A stretch of DNA of 64,000 nt, taken from assembly GCF_007859755.1 (NCBI RefSeq), contig NZ_SJPF01000004.1:248894-312893 (forward strand), given 5' to 3'. Source of the DNA: Blastopirellula retiformator (GTDB lineage Bacteria > Planctomycetota > Planctomycetia > Pirellulales > Pirellulaceae). The notes under the pieces are model-generated. The model had not been told where the DNA came from and ran no database searches. It saw only the letters and a program-made list of their open reading frames with translations. Shown here in pieces: positions 8,974-19,295 of the stretch. How positions within the stretch are numbered: the stretch's first letter is position 1; every line of letters begins with the position of its first letter. The translations under genes and the position numbers were made by a program.

Positions 8974-10374
8974 CTATTTCTTCGGAATCACTTCCAAGCA
9001 AACCAACCGATTGTCGCCGCGTACATACAACAGCCCATGCGACAAAATCGGCGCCGCCCAGGCCGGGTACGTTAGCAGGGGGCGAACGCGGGCGCCTGGC
9101 TCGGGCGCTTGTCGTAGATCGGTTTCGGAGACCAAATCGTACTTCTCGGGATTCGCTTTGATCAGCCGCAGAACGCCATCTTCGCTCAGACAGACGAAGT
9201 GCCCGTCGACGTAGAGCAGGGAAGAGCGGGCCAGGCCGGGGACGCTCCACTTCACTTTGCCGGTCTTCCACTCGATGCAGCGCAGCTCGGCGTTGTTGCT
9301 GTGGCGACCGCTTGATCCATAGAGATAGCCGTCGTGATAGACGGCGGTGTTCCAGTGGGTCTGCATCGCCTTGTCCCGTTTTTTCGGATCGTCTTCCCAA
9401 ACGACGTCGTAGCCGCCGGTCTTCACTTTCAACAGGGCGCTGCCAGGACCGTACGTCTCGGAGATAAAAACTTCGTCCCCGACGATCACCGGCGTGCTGG
9501 CGTTGACGCTGTCGCGCAGTTTGGCTCGCCAGGGGAAGTGGAAATCGATGACGCCGGTCTCGGGATGAAACGCCAACAAGCCGCCGCGGGCAAAGGCGAA
9601 CGCAAACGGGCGTCCGTTGATCTCGGCGTAGGTCATGCTGGCGTAGCTGGCCAGTTCGTCGCTGATGTGATAGACCACTTCGCCCGTCCGTTTGTTGAGG
9701 GCGACCACGCCGCTATCTTTGCCAATCACGCGATCGAGATCGAAACGCCCGAACTGATGCGACTCTGGCGGACTGCCGCCGACCATCACCAAAATAAGAT
9801 CGCCATCGATCACCGGCGAACTGCCAACCCCAAAAAAGTTTTGGACGACGCCGAACCTTTCGCTCAGATCGACCTTCCATATCAGTTTCTGGGTCGAGAT
9901 CTGCAGGCAGTGCAGCTTCCCTTCGGCGCCGTAGATATAGACGCGATCGCCGTCGATAATCGGCGAAGTCCGCGGGCCGTTGTTGTAGCCGAGCGAGTCT
10001 TCGTACGACGTTGGATACTCAAACTTCCAGAGCTGTTCGCCGGTCTCCGCGTTAAGCACGCTGAGCCGTTCGACATCGTCGTACCGATCAAACTGGAAGA
10101 ACCGTCCGCGACTGACCGATCCAATGCCGTAGCTGGTTCCAAGCGGGCGCTGCCAAACGACGCGCGGTCCCGCTTCGGGCCAAGGTGTCGTCAAACCGGT
10201 TTCGGTCGACTTGCTGTCGTGCGACGGGCCCAGAAAAATCGGCCAATCGGTTCCTTGCGGGCGCGTGCCCAAGTCGGGCGGAAGCGTCTCTTGGGCCACC
10301 GCAGGCAGCGAAAACAGACAAAGCGAAACGAGTGACACGCAGGCCGCGAGTACGGCGTTTTTTGTTTTTTTCAT
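8974..10374 (-). CDS. Secreted PQQ-like beta-propeller protein
   Basis: The 466-residue protein has a signal peptide (MKKTKNAVLAACVSLVSLCLFSLPAVA). Blade-like repeats of the PQQ/quinoprotein type follow, each ending in patterns such as LNAETGEQLWKFEY, ISTQKLIWKVDL, LNKRTGEVVYHI and EWKTGKVKWSV. The DWPIFLGPSHD opening is typical of the large planctomycete propeller family. Whether it binds PQQ is unknown; many relatives are probably scaffold or sugar-binding propellers. A paralogue lies at 31861-33189. Confidence 0.88.
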   Translation of the reverse strand: MKKTKNAVLAACVSLVSLCLFSLPAVAQETLPPDLGTRPQGTDWPIFLGPSHDSKSTETGLTTPWPEAGPRVVWQRPLGTSYGIGSVSRGRFFQFDRYDDVERLSVLNAETGEQLWKFEYPTSYEDSLGYNNGPRTSPIIDGDRVYIYGAEGKLHCLQISTQKLIWKVDLSERFGVVQNFFGVGSSPVIDGDLILVMVGGSPPESHQFGRFDLDRVIGKDSGVVALNKRTGEVVYHISDELASYASMTYAEINGRPFAFAFARGGLLAFHPETGVIDFHFPWRAKLRDSVNASTPVIVGDEVFISETYGPGSALLKVKTGGYDVVWEDDPKKRDKAMQTHWNTAVYHDGYLYGSSGRHSNNAELRCIEWKTGKVKWSVPGLARSSLLYVDGHFVCLSEDGVLRLIKANPEKYDLVSETDLRQAPEPGARVRPLLTYPAWAAPILSHGLLYVRGDNRLVCLEVIPKK

Positions 10375-10467
10375 GGCAGGATCGTTGGGCAGGCAGGTTT
10401 CACGGAAGCGGCGATTTGACTACCAGTCTACAATGAGAATCGAGAGATTTCTTTCCCAGGTGCTTTG

Positions 10468-10899
10468 ATGCCCAAATTACGCGTTAACAACTCGATCCAG
10501 ATTCCGATGGCGGAATTGAAGTTTACCTTTGCGCGCAGCAGCGGCCCGGGCGGCCAAAATGTGAACAAGGTCAACTCGAAGGCGATGCTGCGCTGGGCGT
10601 TTGATCAGTCGGAGCACATCGACGATCGCGTCAAAGAGCGGCTGCGGACGCGCTGGGGCGGGCGAATCAACAAGAATGGGGAAATCGTTATCAGCGATGA
10701 TAATAGCCGCGACCAGCGAACGAATATCGATAGCTGTCTCGAGAAACTCCGCGTCATCTTGCTCGACTCGGCCGCCCGCGAGAAAACCCGGCACGCCACG
10801 CGTCCCAGTCGCGGTTCGGTCCAGCGGCGAATCACCGCCAAGAAGCAGCGGAGCGAAACGAAGAAGATGCGACGATCTCCTGGCCCTTCGTCTGAATAG
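10468..10899 (+). CDS. arfB: Alternative ribosome-rescue factor ArfB (peptidyl-tRNA hydrolase)
   Basis: The 143-residue protein has the GGQ motif in the context RSSGPGGQNVNKVNSKA, followed by the RF-1-like domain (LRTRWGGRINKNGEIVI). It ends in a basic tail (RRITAKKQRSETKKMRR) that in ArfB/YaeJ enters the empty mRNA channel of stalled ribosomes. It hydrolyses peptidyl-tRNA on non-stop complexes. The length fits the family (about 140). ATG 10468 is preferred to the overlapping TTG 10465. It is transcribed away from the propeller gene. Confidence 0.93.
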   Translation: MPKLRVNNSIQIPMAELKFTFARSSGPGGQNVNKVNSKAMLRWAFDQSEHIDDRVKERLRTRWGGRINKNGEIVISDDNSRDQRTNIDSCLEKLRVILLDSAAREKTRHATRPSRGSVQRRITAKKQRSETKKMRRSPGPSSE

Positions 10900-11035
10900 C
10901 GCGTGATGTTCCGCCAAAGCGCCCGGGGGGCCGTCATCGCTTCTATAAGCACTACAAATCTCCCCCTAACGCCCGAGCATTCGATAAATTCGCGCCGCCT
11001 ACCGAAATCCGGCCTGCGCGCGCTATAATTTGACT

Positions 11036-11767
11036 ATGGAAAATCCTGAGCACATCGACTTCATCCTGAACGACTGGCCGTTTGAAAACGGACATCTCAG
11101 CGCGCGCATCGTATCTGGCGACGATAGTCGCGACGTCGTGCAAATGCGGATCGAGATGGGGCTGATGCAGATGGAAGTGGCCGGCCGTCCCGATGGGACC
11201 GAGCCGTTCGGCTTCACCACCTACGCCGACTACTTGCAGCAGCGGATCGATGAAGATCCGAACTACACGCTGACCGACGGCGATTGCACCGAGATCGATC
11301 GCGAGTTCATCCAGTTCTATCATCGCCGCATTTGCTGGCTCGGTTTGCGCGAATACCAGCGGGCCGTCAAAGACGCCGATCAAACCCTGCTGCTGATGGA
11401 CATCTGCCGCGATCATTCCAGCGACGACGAGTGGATCGACTCACACGAACAGTTTCGGCCTTTTGTGCTGTTCCATCGCATTCAAGCGGCGGCGCTGTCG
11501 ACGCTGACCGACCTGACGCCGGAGCGAGCGATCGAAGTGATCAATCTCGGCCTGGATGAGATGCGGGAAGTCTTCGTCGACTTTGAACTGGAAGACGAGT
11601 ACGACAGCGACGAATTGGTCAAACGCCTGGTCGAACTGCGCGAACAACTTCGCAGCCAATACGAAGTCGGCCAAACGCTGCAGGAACAACTGGCCGAAGC
11701 GGTCGCCCGCGAAGAGTACGAACGAGCGGCGCAGATTCGCGACCGGATCTCAAAGCGCGAACGGTAA
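11036..11767 (+). CDS. UVR-motif protein of unknown function
   Basis: The 243-residue acidic protein has no signal peptide. Its C-terminal 35 residues match the UvrB/UvrC (UVR) motif (LQEQLAEAVAREEYERAAQIRDRI), a helical hairpin used for protein-protein contacts in UvrB, UvrC, ClpC and McsA. The N-terminal 200 residues are not recognised; they are Asp/Glu-rich and probably helical. The motif alone does not make it a repair enzyme. ATG 11036 is chosen over TTG 11030. R2 and R3 repeats follow immediately. Confidence 0.75.
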   Translation: MENPEHIDFILNDWPFENGHLSARIVSGDDSRDVVQMRIEMGLMQMEVAGRPDGTEPFGFTTYADYLQQRIDEDPNYTLTDGDCTEIDREFIQFYHRRICWLGLREYQRAVKDADQTLLLMDICRDHSSDDEWIDSHEQFRPFVLFHRIQAAALSTLTDLTPERAIEVINLGLDEMREVFVDFELEDEYDSDELVKRLVELREQLRSQYEVGQTLQEQLAEAVAREEYERAAQIRDRISKRER

Positions 11768-11768
11768 A

Positions 11769-11831
11769 GTAGGACAGGCCGCGGCGGCCGGTGGTGACCG
11801 GTTCGATCTCGGCAGGCACGGCCTGCCCTAC
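11769..11831 (-). repeat. R2 dispersed repeat, second copy
   Basis: Imperfect inverted ends (GTAGGACAGGCCG and CGGCCTGCCCTAC) bound 63 bp. Read on the minus strand it matches the copy at 5918-5962 through the ACCGGTC segment. It lies 2 bp after the UVR-motif gene stop. Confidence 0.75.
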
Positions 11832-11854
11832 AATCTCTGCAACTAGTCTTCATC

Positions 11855-11889
11855 GTGTGCCACTGCTGGCTTGTCCAGCAGTGGCACAC
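11855..11889. repeat. R3 palindromic repeat
   Basis: A perfect 15-bp inverted repeat, GTGTGCCACTGCTGG and its complement, lies around the loop CTTGT. A second copy with a reverse-oriented loop lies at 57686-57729. It lies between the stops of two converging genes and could end transcription, although it has no T-tract. Confidence 0.8.
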
Positions 11890-11895
11890 GGTCCC

Positions 11896-12315
11896 TTACC
11901 AAAAGCGCCAACTGATCGCGGTCGACAGCAACTCCGGAATCCGCGTCGTCGCGCCGCCAATCGCATGCCAGCCGATGGCGCATCCGCCAATCGCCACCGC
12001 GCCCAAGGCACAACCGCCGGCGGCGAAGAGTCCGATTGAGATACCGCCGGCCGCCAAGATGCCAAACGCCATCCCTCCAATCGCCAACGCGCCAACCGAC
12101 ACGCCGCCGACTGAGACGATGCCAATCGCCACGCCGCCGATCGAAATGACGCCGATCGCCACATCCCCCATCGCGAAAATGCCGTGGGCGATTCCCATTT
12201 GCGAATTTCCCTCGCCCCCATAGGCGACGCTGACCAGCGGCAGCCCGAGAAACTTCGCTTCCGACTCATAGCGATACGGCTGATGGCGATAGGCATGGCG
12301 ACAAGCGTGACGCAT
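11896..12315 (-). CDS. Glycine-rich protein with decapeptide repeats
   Basis: The 139-residue protein has a His/Arg/Tyr-rich N-terminus of about 30 residues. About seven consecutive 10-residue units of the form GGxxxGxxxx follow (for example GGVAIGIVSV, GGVSVGALAI, GGISIGLFAA), then a short C-terminal tail. The strict period and small hydrophobic side chains fit a beta-solenoid or a glycine-zipper membrane element; I cannot choose between them. ATG 12315 is preferred over GTG 12345 because GGGAGAG lies 6 nt upstream. The function is not known. Confidence 0.65.
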   Translation of the reverse strand: MRHACRHAYRHQPYRYESEAKFLGLPLVSVAYGGEGNSQMGIAHGIFAMGDVAIGVISIGGVAIGIVSVGGVSVGALAIGGMAFGILAAGGISIGLFAAGGCALGAVAIGGCAIGWHAIGGATTRIPELLSTAISWRFW

Positions 12316-12348
12316 AACGGACTCTCCCAGGCGAAGTGGTCGCACGCG

Positions 12349-12438
12349 CAGGGCAGGCCGTGCCTGCCAAATGTTCTCGGCGCGAAGCTGCTTGGCGGTG
12401 GATACGTTGGCGATCTCGGCAGGCAGGACCCGCCCTCC
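12349..12438. repeat. R2 repeat, two-ended copy
   Basis: One end carries GGGCAGGCCGTGCCTGCC and the other GGCAGGCAGGACCCGCCCT, in inverted orientation around about 50 bp of unrelated DNA. It overlaps the putative leader of the glycine-repeat gene. Confidence 0.6.
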
Positions 12439-12498
12439 GAACCCTATTCGCTATTTTTGTCGCGATCTTGGGGCGCGTCAAAAAACTTCCCAAGAAAG

Positions 12499-12531
12499 CG
12501 AAAGCGGCGAGATCAGACGATCTCGCCGCTT
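12499..12531 (-). terminator. Intrinsic terminator of the SHD1-protein gene
   Basis: A perfect 13-bp stem (AAGCGGCGAGATC and complement, loop AGAC) lies 39 bp beyond the stop at 12570. On the minus strand it is followed by a T-rich TTTCGCTTTC tract. Confidence 0.75.
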
Positions 12532-12569
12532 CTTCCAATCGCTCCCAAGTAGCAACGCTTCGTAGCTGG

Positions 12570-15382
<2,813 letters not shown>

Positions 15383-15453
15383 CGCTCTCACGGTGAGTCG
15401 CAGCCCGGAAAGGGGGCGATTTTGCCCAGTTTTCCCTCAGAAGAGGCCGCGTT

Positions 15454-15605
15454 AGCAGTCCGTTGATTTTCTCAACCGGCTGCTGGATCGCAGGGATGCG
15501 ATCCCAAAATAGCGACGGAAGTCGTTATTTTGCGAGCCGCGAAGAGCTATGCTCTGAGCCTGGCGAGGTTGGAAAATGCCACGAGGGCATTTTCCATCAG
15601 GCAGT
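15454..15605 (+). repeat. R1 dispersed multi-hairpin repeat, copy C
   Basis: This is a full-length plus-strand copy with all five stems. The central stem has AAAATAGCGAC opposite GTCGTTATTTT (a G-U pair), and the last stem reads GTTGGAAAATGCC/GGGCATTTTCCATC. Its right edge abuts the stop codon of the converging gene at 15605. Confidence 0.9.
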
Positions 15606-16426
15606 TAGCGATTGCGGCGGAAGAGTCCGCGGCGCCGAGCCGCCGCCGGATTGCGTTCAGCCGGCTTCGCCTCGTAGCTGACCAGCGTGATTGTGGTCCG
15701 GTTCAGGGTCTTTCCGGCGGCGTCGTTGGTCGTGGTCGAGCTAGAGACCACAAACCCTGGGACGTCGGCGCAGTGAATCTCGACCGACGTAGTCGACGTT
15801 TTCTCGGGCACCACGATCCGCGTCCGGAAAAAGGCGACCGTTTTGTTCTCGGCCAGCACTGGGTACGGCATATCGAGGGCGATCGGATCGGTCGCGATCG
15901 TCTTGATGACCGTATCACCCCCGATCTCGCGGGCCTCAAACCGCCGCCGTAATACCCAGGGGGCAGTCGTGGGACAGTAGAAGACGTTGCCACTGACCTG
16001 CTCGGTTTGTCCCGTAATCACCACTTTTCGCAGCTGACAGGGATAGGCGATGCCGTTGACGGAGATCGCCTCTTGATCGCCAGGAGTTACCGTCGCGGTA
16101 TAGCGATCGGGCTCGCCACTTAGTCCGCTGCGGAACGTCAGGGTCGGCTTGTCGAAGACCTGGCCGCCAACTTCCGACTGCGACGCTGTCTCGAGAATGA
16201 CGTAATCGTCACCCACTTCTTTCAGCCGAATCGTCTGCGTCGAAACGCTGATGGGGCCGGCGACGCCGTCTTTGAAGGCCTGGCTGGTATGTCGCAACTT
16301 CTTCCACGAGCCGGGAGCGAACCGCGCCCATTCGTGGTGATCGTGGGGCGTCAATAAATCAGGCAGATCCTGCGCCACGCAAACCGAGGCGGTCGTCAGC
16401 CAGATCAAAATCGCGAGTCGTGACAT
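15605..16426 (-). CDS. Secreted protein of unknown function
   Basis: The 273-residue protein has a signal peptide (MSRLAILIWLTTASVCVA). The mature part is beta-rich, with two cysteine-containing segments (AYPCQLRKVVITG and VFYCPTTAPWVLRRRFE), and ends in an Arg-rich tail (AAARRRGLFRRNR). No family is recognised. ATG 16426 is preferred to GTG 16435. The TAA stop lies at the very edge of an R1 repeat, so repeat insertion may have defined this end. Confidence 0.7.
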   Translation of the reverse strand: MSRLAILIWLTTASVCVAQDLPDLLTPHDHHEWARFAPGSWKKLRHTSQAFKDGVAGPISVSTQTIRLKEVGDDYVILETASQSEVGGQVFDKPTLTFRSGLSGEPDRYTATVTPGDQEAISVNGIAYPCQLRKVVITGQTEQVSGNVFYCPTTAPWVLRRRFEAREIGGDTVIKTIATDPIALDMPYPVLAENKTVAFFRTRIVVPEKTSTTSVEIHCADVPGFVVSSSTTTNDAAGKTLNRTTITLVSYEAKPAERNPAAARRRGLFRRNR

Positions 16427-16537
16427 TTCGCCCACTAAACTAATTTACCGAAAGCCTCAAGGCCGCAGAATCTCCCTAAACTACGCCGAACGAGCAGTCA
16501 TCGCAACAAACCACGTCGATCTTCGCGAACAAACAGT

Positions 16538-17908
16538 CTATTTGGGGGATTCTTCGAGCCCCAGAGGAAACATGCCAGCGATCAGAAAGTCTTGCCGCGG
16601 GAACGTGGTCCGCAGATCGACCTCTAGCTGCCCCCCAGATTGGCGAGTGAATAGCGGATAGAGATTCTCCTGCAGACGCTGCTGCATCGCCGCGACATCA
16701 CCATCGGCCGGAAGGACCTGCACACAAACCGAATCGATCGGCATGCTGCCTGGCAGCAGGTGCGACTTGCAGGGCTGGACCGCGACCGACTCAACCAGCG
16801 GAGAAGCGAGGATCTGCTCGGCCAGACGATTGGCTCGTAGTTCCAGGTTTTCGATCGTGGTGGTCAGCAGCGCTAGCAGCGGAATCTCGTCGGCGACCAT
16901 CTCACCCATCCGATAGATTTCCAGCGTCTCGGTCAGCGCGGCCAACTCGAGCGGCGAAGAGGCGACCAGTGGAAACAGGGCGCCGCCCCGAATCTGGTCA
17001 ATCCACTTCTGGCGGCCCAGGATCAGACCTGCTTCGGGACCGCCCAGCAAGTGATTGCCGGCGGCGATCACCAGATCGGCGCCATGGGCGATCGCCGCCG
17101 CCGCGCTATCGACGCCAAATTGCTCGTACTCTTCCCGGCTTTGTAGCCCGCCGACGCCTACATCGCGGAGCAGCGGCACGCCCCGCTTTTTGGCGAGGGC
17201 CGCTAGTTCGGCCAGACTGGGACCGGCGGCATTGGCGGCCCCAGCGAAGTTGCTGGCGTCGATCGACAGAATCGCCGCCGTTTCGTCGTCGAGCGCTTTC
17301 TCATAGTCGGCGATCGTGGCGCTGTTGCTGGCCCCGACTTCGACCAGGCGAACGCCGGCCGCGGTCAGCAAGTTCGGCAGGTGCAGCCCGTCGAACGTTT
17401 CTCCCAGTTCGCCCCGGGCAACCATTATCTTGCGACCTGCCGCCAATTCGTTCAGCGTCAGGTGCAGCGCCGCAGTCCGGGTGTTGACGATCGCCGCGCC
17501 TGCCGCGGAAGTCAGTTCGGTAATCAGGCGGACCGCTTCGGCCTGAGCTTCGAGCGGCGTCGTGTGGTAATCGCGCAGGCGAGCATAAGCGCCTTGGATC
17601 GCTCGCTCGGGAAGTGCAGATTTGCCCAGCTCGGGAGCCAGCACCACGCCGGTCCCATTAATCGCCGCCCGAATGCCGGCCGGGGCGTCGCCCGAGAGCC
17701 ACCGCGAGAGGGACTCGGCCAGGTAGTGCAACTTAGGCGCGGGAAAGTCGGCGACGCGCGACTTGAAATCGCGTTGGTAGCGATCGAGATAGACGCCGAC
17801 ATTGCTGACCAGTGCGGCCGGATTCATCGTCTCGCGCAACTTCTTCAGCTGCGGCTTGTCGAGCAGTTCGCTAACGGTCGGCAATTTGCCGAATAGATTG
17901 GTGGGCAT
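16538..17908 (-). CDS. SelA-like PLP-fold protein lacking the cofactor lysine
   Basis: The 456-residue protein aligns by eye along its length with L-seryl-tRNA(Sec) selenium transferase. It has LPTVSELL at the N-terminus, AINGTGVVLAPELGKSAL, IMVARGELGE, RLVEVGASN and HLLGGPEAGLILG. In SelA the last motif is preceded by the PLP Schiff-base lysine (GDKLLGGPQAG); here that position is His286 (AAGNHLLGG). The HTNLGR motif is also changed. It is therefore unlikely to make selenocysteinyl-tRNA in the usual way. No selB, selC or selD is seen nearby. It may be a diverged paralogue with another activity. Confidence 0.8.
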   Translation of the reverse strand: MPTNLFGKLPTVSELLDKPQLKKLRETMNPAALVSNVGVYLDRYQRDFKSRVADFPAPKLHYLAESLSRWLSGDAPAGIRAAINGTGVVLAPELGKSALPERAIQGAYARLRDYHTTPLEAQAEAVRLITELTSAAGAAIVNTRTAALHLTLNELAAGRKIMVARGELGETFDGLHLPNLLTAAGVRLVEVGASNSATIADYEKALDDETAAILSIDASNFAGAANAAGPSLAELAALAKKRGVPLLRDVGVGGLQSREEYEQFGVDSAAAAIAHGADLVIAAGNHLLGGPEAGLILGRQKWIDQIRGGALFPLVASSPLELAALTETLEIYRMGEMVADEIPLLALLTTTIENLELRANRLAEQILASPLVESVAVQPCKSHLLPGSMPIDSVCVQVLPADGDVAAMQQRLQENLYPLFTRQSGGQLEVDLRTTFPRQDFLIAGMFPLGLEESPK

Positions 17909-18113
17909 CGCATTTCTCCATTGGGCGCATTTCTTTAATTATTGCTCGCCAGCCAGACGCGGGGCAAGGCGTCGGCACACGACCGGGGGGACGCGATTCT
18001 CGGCCCGCAGCCCCGTTAATCAGCCGAGTTTTCGCGGTTAGACTCTTACCAGACATTCGTTCGCCCCAGGATGAAATTGCCACGAAATCGGATTTCGGAT
18101 TGTTACGCCCCTT

Positions 18114-19295
18114 ATGACCAAGCCTACCACCGCGCCTACCAATGCCGCCGGCGTTCGCCTCGGCCTCTGCTGCATTTTCCAACAGCAGCCGATCAAATTT
18201 CGCAATACGACCGTCAAGTCGATCAGCGGGATGTCGCGCAAAGACGGCGTGAAAAAGCTGTCGGGGCTGTGTCTGGCGAACGCCGAAGCGCTGCAACGGG
18301 CGCTCGAGTATTGTGCAGAGCAGGGGATTGGCTGCTTTCGGATCAACAGCCAGATCTTGCCGCTGAAGACGCACGAGACTTGCGGCTATGCGATGGAAGA
18401 ACTGCCGCACGGCGACGAGATCGTCAAACGCTTTAAGGCGTGCGGCAAGTTCGCCAAGCGGCATAACGTCCGCACCTGTTTTCATCCTGATCAATTTTTG
18501 GTGCTCAACTCGCCGCGCGAAGAAGTTGTGCAGCGATCGATAGCCGAACTCGAGTATCAAAGCGAAGTCGCCCAGTGGGTCAGTGCCGACGTAGTCAACA
18601 TCCACGGCGGCGGCGCCTATGGCGACAAGGAAGCGGCGCTCGGGCGATTTGCCGAGACGCTCTCGCAACTCTCCAAACGAGCCCGCAGCCGACTGACGGT
18701 CGAGAACGACGACGTCACTTACACGCCGGCCGACCTGCTGCCGCTGTGCCAATCGACCGGCATTCCGTTGGTCTACGACATCCACCACCATCGCTGCAAT
18801 CCGGATGGCATGTCGGAGGAGGAAGCGACCAACGCGGCGCTCGCCACTTGGAACCGCGAGCCGATGTTTCACCTGTCGAGCCCGCTAGAAGGCTGGAAGG
18901 GCCCCAAGCCGCAGCGGCATCATGACTACATCGACGTCACCGACTTCCCCGGCTGTTGGCGCGAGCTGGACCTGACGGTCGAAGTCGAAGCGAAAGCAAA
19001 AGAACTGGCGGTCCTGAAACTAAAGAAGCAACTGGCCGAAACCTGGTCGGCTTACATCGTCCAGTGCGCCGACGGCTCTTTCTACACCGGCGTCTCCAAC
19101 GAACTGGAAAACCGCATCGCGGTGCACAACGCCGGCAAAGGCGCCAAGTACACCCGCAGCCGGTTGCCGGTGAAGCTGGTCTATCACGAGTCGCTGCCGA
19201 ACAAGAGCGCGGCGCTAAAACGGGAGTTGGCGATCAAGGGACTTTCGCGAAGTGCGAAGGAAGAACTGATCGCCAGTGGAAACGCTACGGAATAA
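18114..19295 (+). CDS. uvsE: UV damage endonuclease fused to GIY-YIG nuclease domain
   Basis: The 393-residue protein has residues 1-295 matching UvsE/UVDE: RLGLCCIFQ, FRINSQILPL, TCFHPDQFLVLNSP, VNIHGGGAYGDK, TVENDD and YDIHHHRCNP, which supply the metal ligands of the TIM-barrel nuclease. After a short linker comes a UPF0213-type GIY-YIG domain (WSAYIVQCADGSFYTGVSN, ...AKYTRSRLPVKLVYHES). UvsE nicks 5' to UV photoproducts. The C-terminal domain could add a second incision or a DNA-binding role (inference). The ribosome-binding site is weak. The 3' end overlaps the convergent M56 gene by 11 bp. Confidence 0.9.
   Translation: MTKPTTAPTNAAGVRLGLCCIFQQQPIKFRNTTVKSISGMSRKDGVKKLSGLCLANAEALQRALEYCAEQGIGCFRINSQILPLKTHETCGYAMEELPHGDEIVKRFKACGKFAKRHNVRTCFHPDQFLVLNSPREEVVQRSIAELEYQSEVAQWVSADVVNIHGGGAYGDKEAALGRFAETLSQLSKRARSRLTVENDDVTYTPADLLPLCQSTGIPLVYDIHHHRCNPDGMSEEEATNAALATWNREPMFHLSSPLEGWKGPKPQRHHDYIDVTDFPGCWRELDLTVEVEAKAKELAVLKLKKQLAETWSAYIVQCADGSFYTGVSNELENRIAVHNAGKGAKYTRSRLPVKLVYHESLPNKSAALKRELAIKGLSRSAKEELIASGNATE

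Noticed and set aside
9334-10335. Long open frame antisense to the PQQ-like propeller gene
   Set aside because: It is a GC-rich shadow frame, Arg/Ala/Asp-rich, with no domain and no ribosome-binding site. Similar long shadows lie opposite the TraB/GumN gene (2965-3819), the Gfo/Idh genes (7136-8224 and 56074-57360) and others.
11855-12223. Open frame on the plus strand opposite the glycine-repeat gene
   Set aside because: Its Pro/Ala/Ile pattern is the exact antisense of the decapeptide repeat. The minus frame has the better start and ribosome-binding site.
16538-17908. Selenocysteine machinery
   Set aside because: The SelA-like protein lacks the PLP lysine, and no selB, selC, selD or internal in-frame UGA/SECIS was seen.
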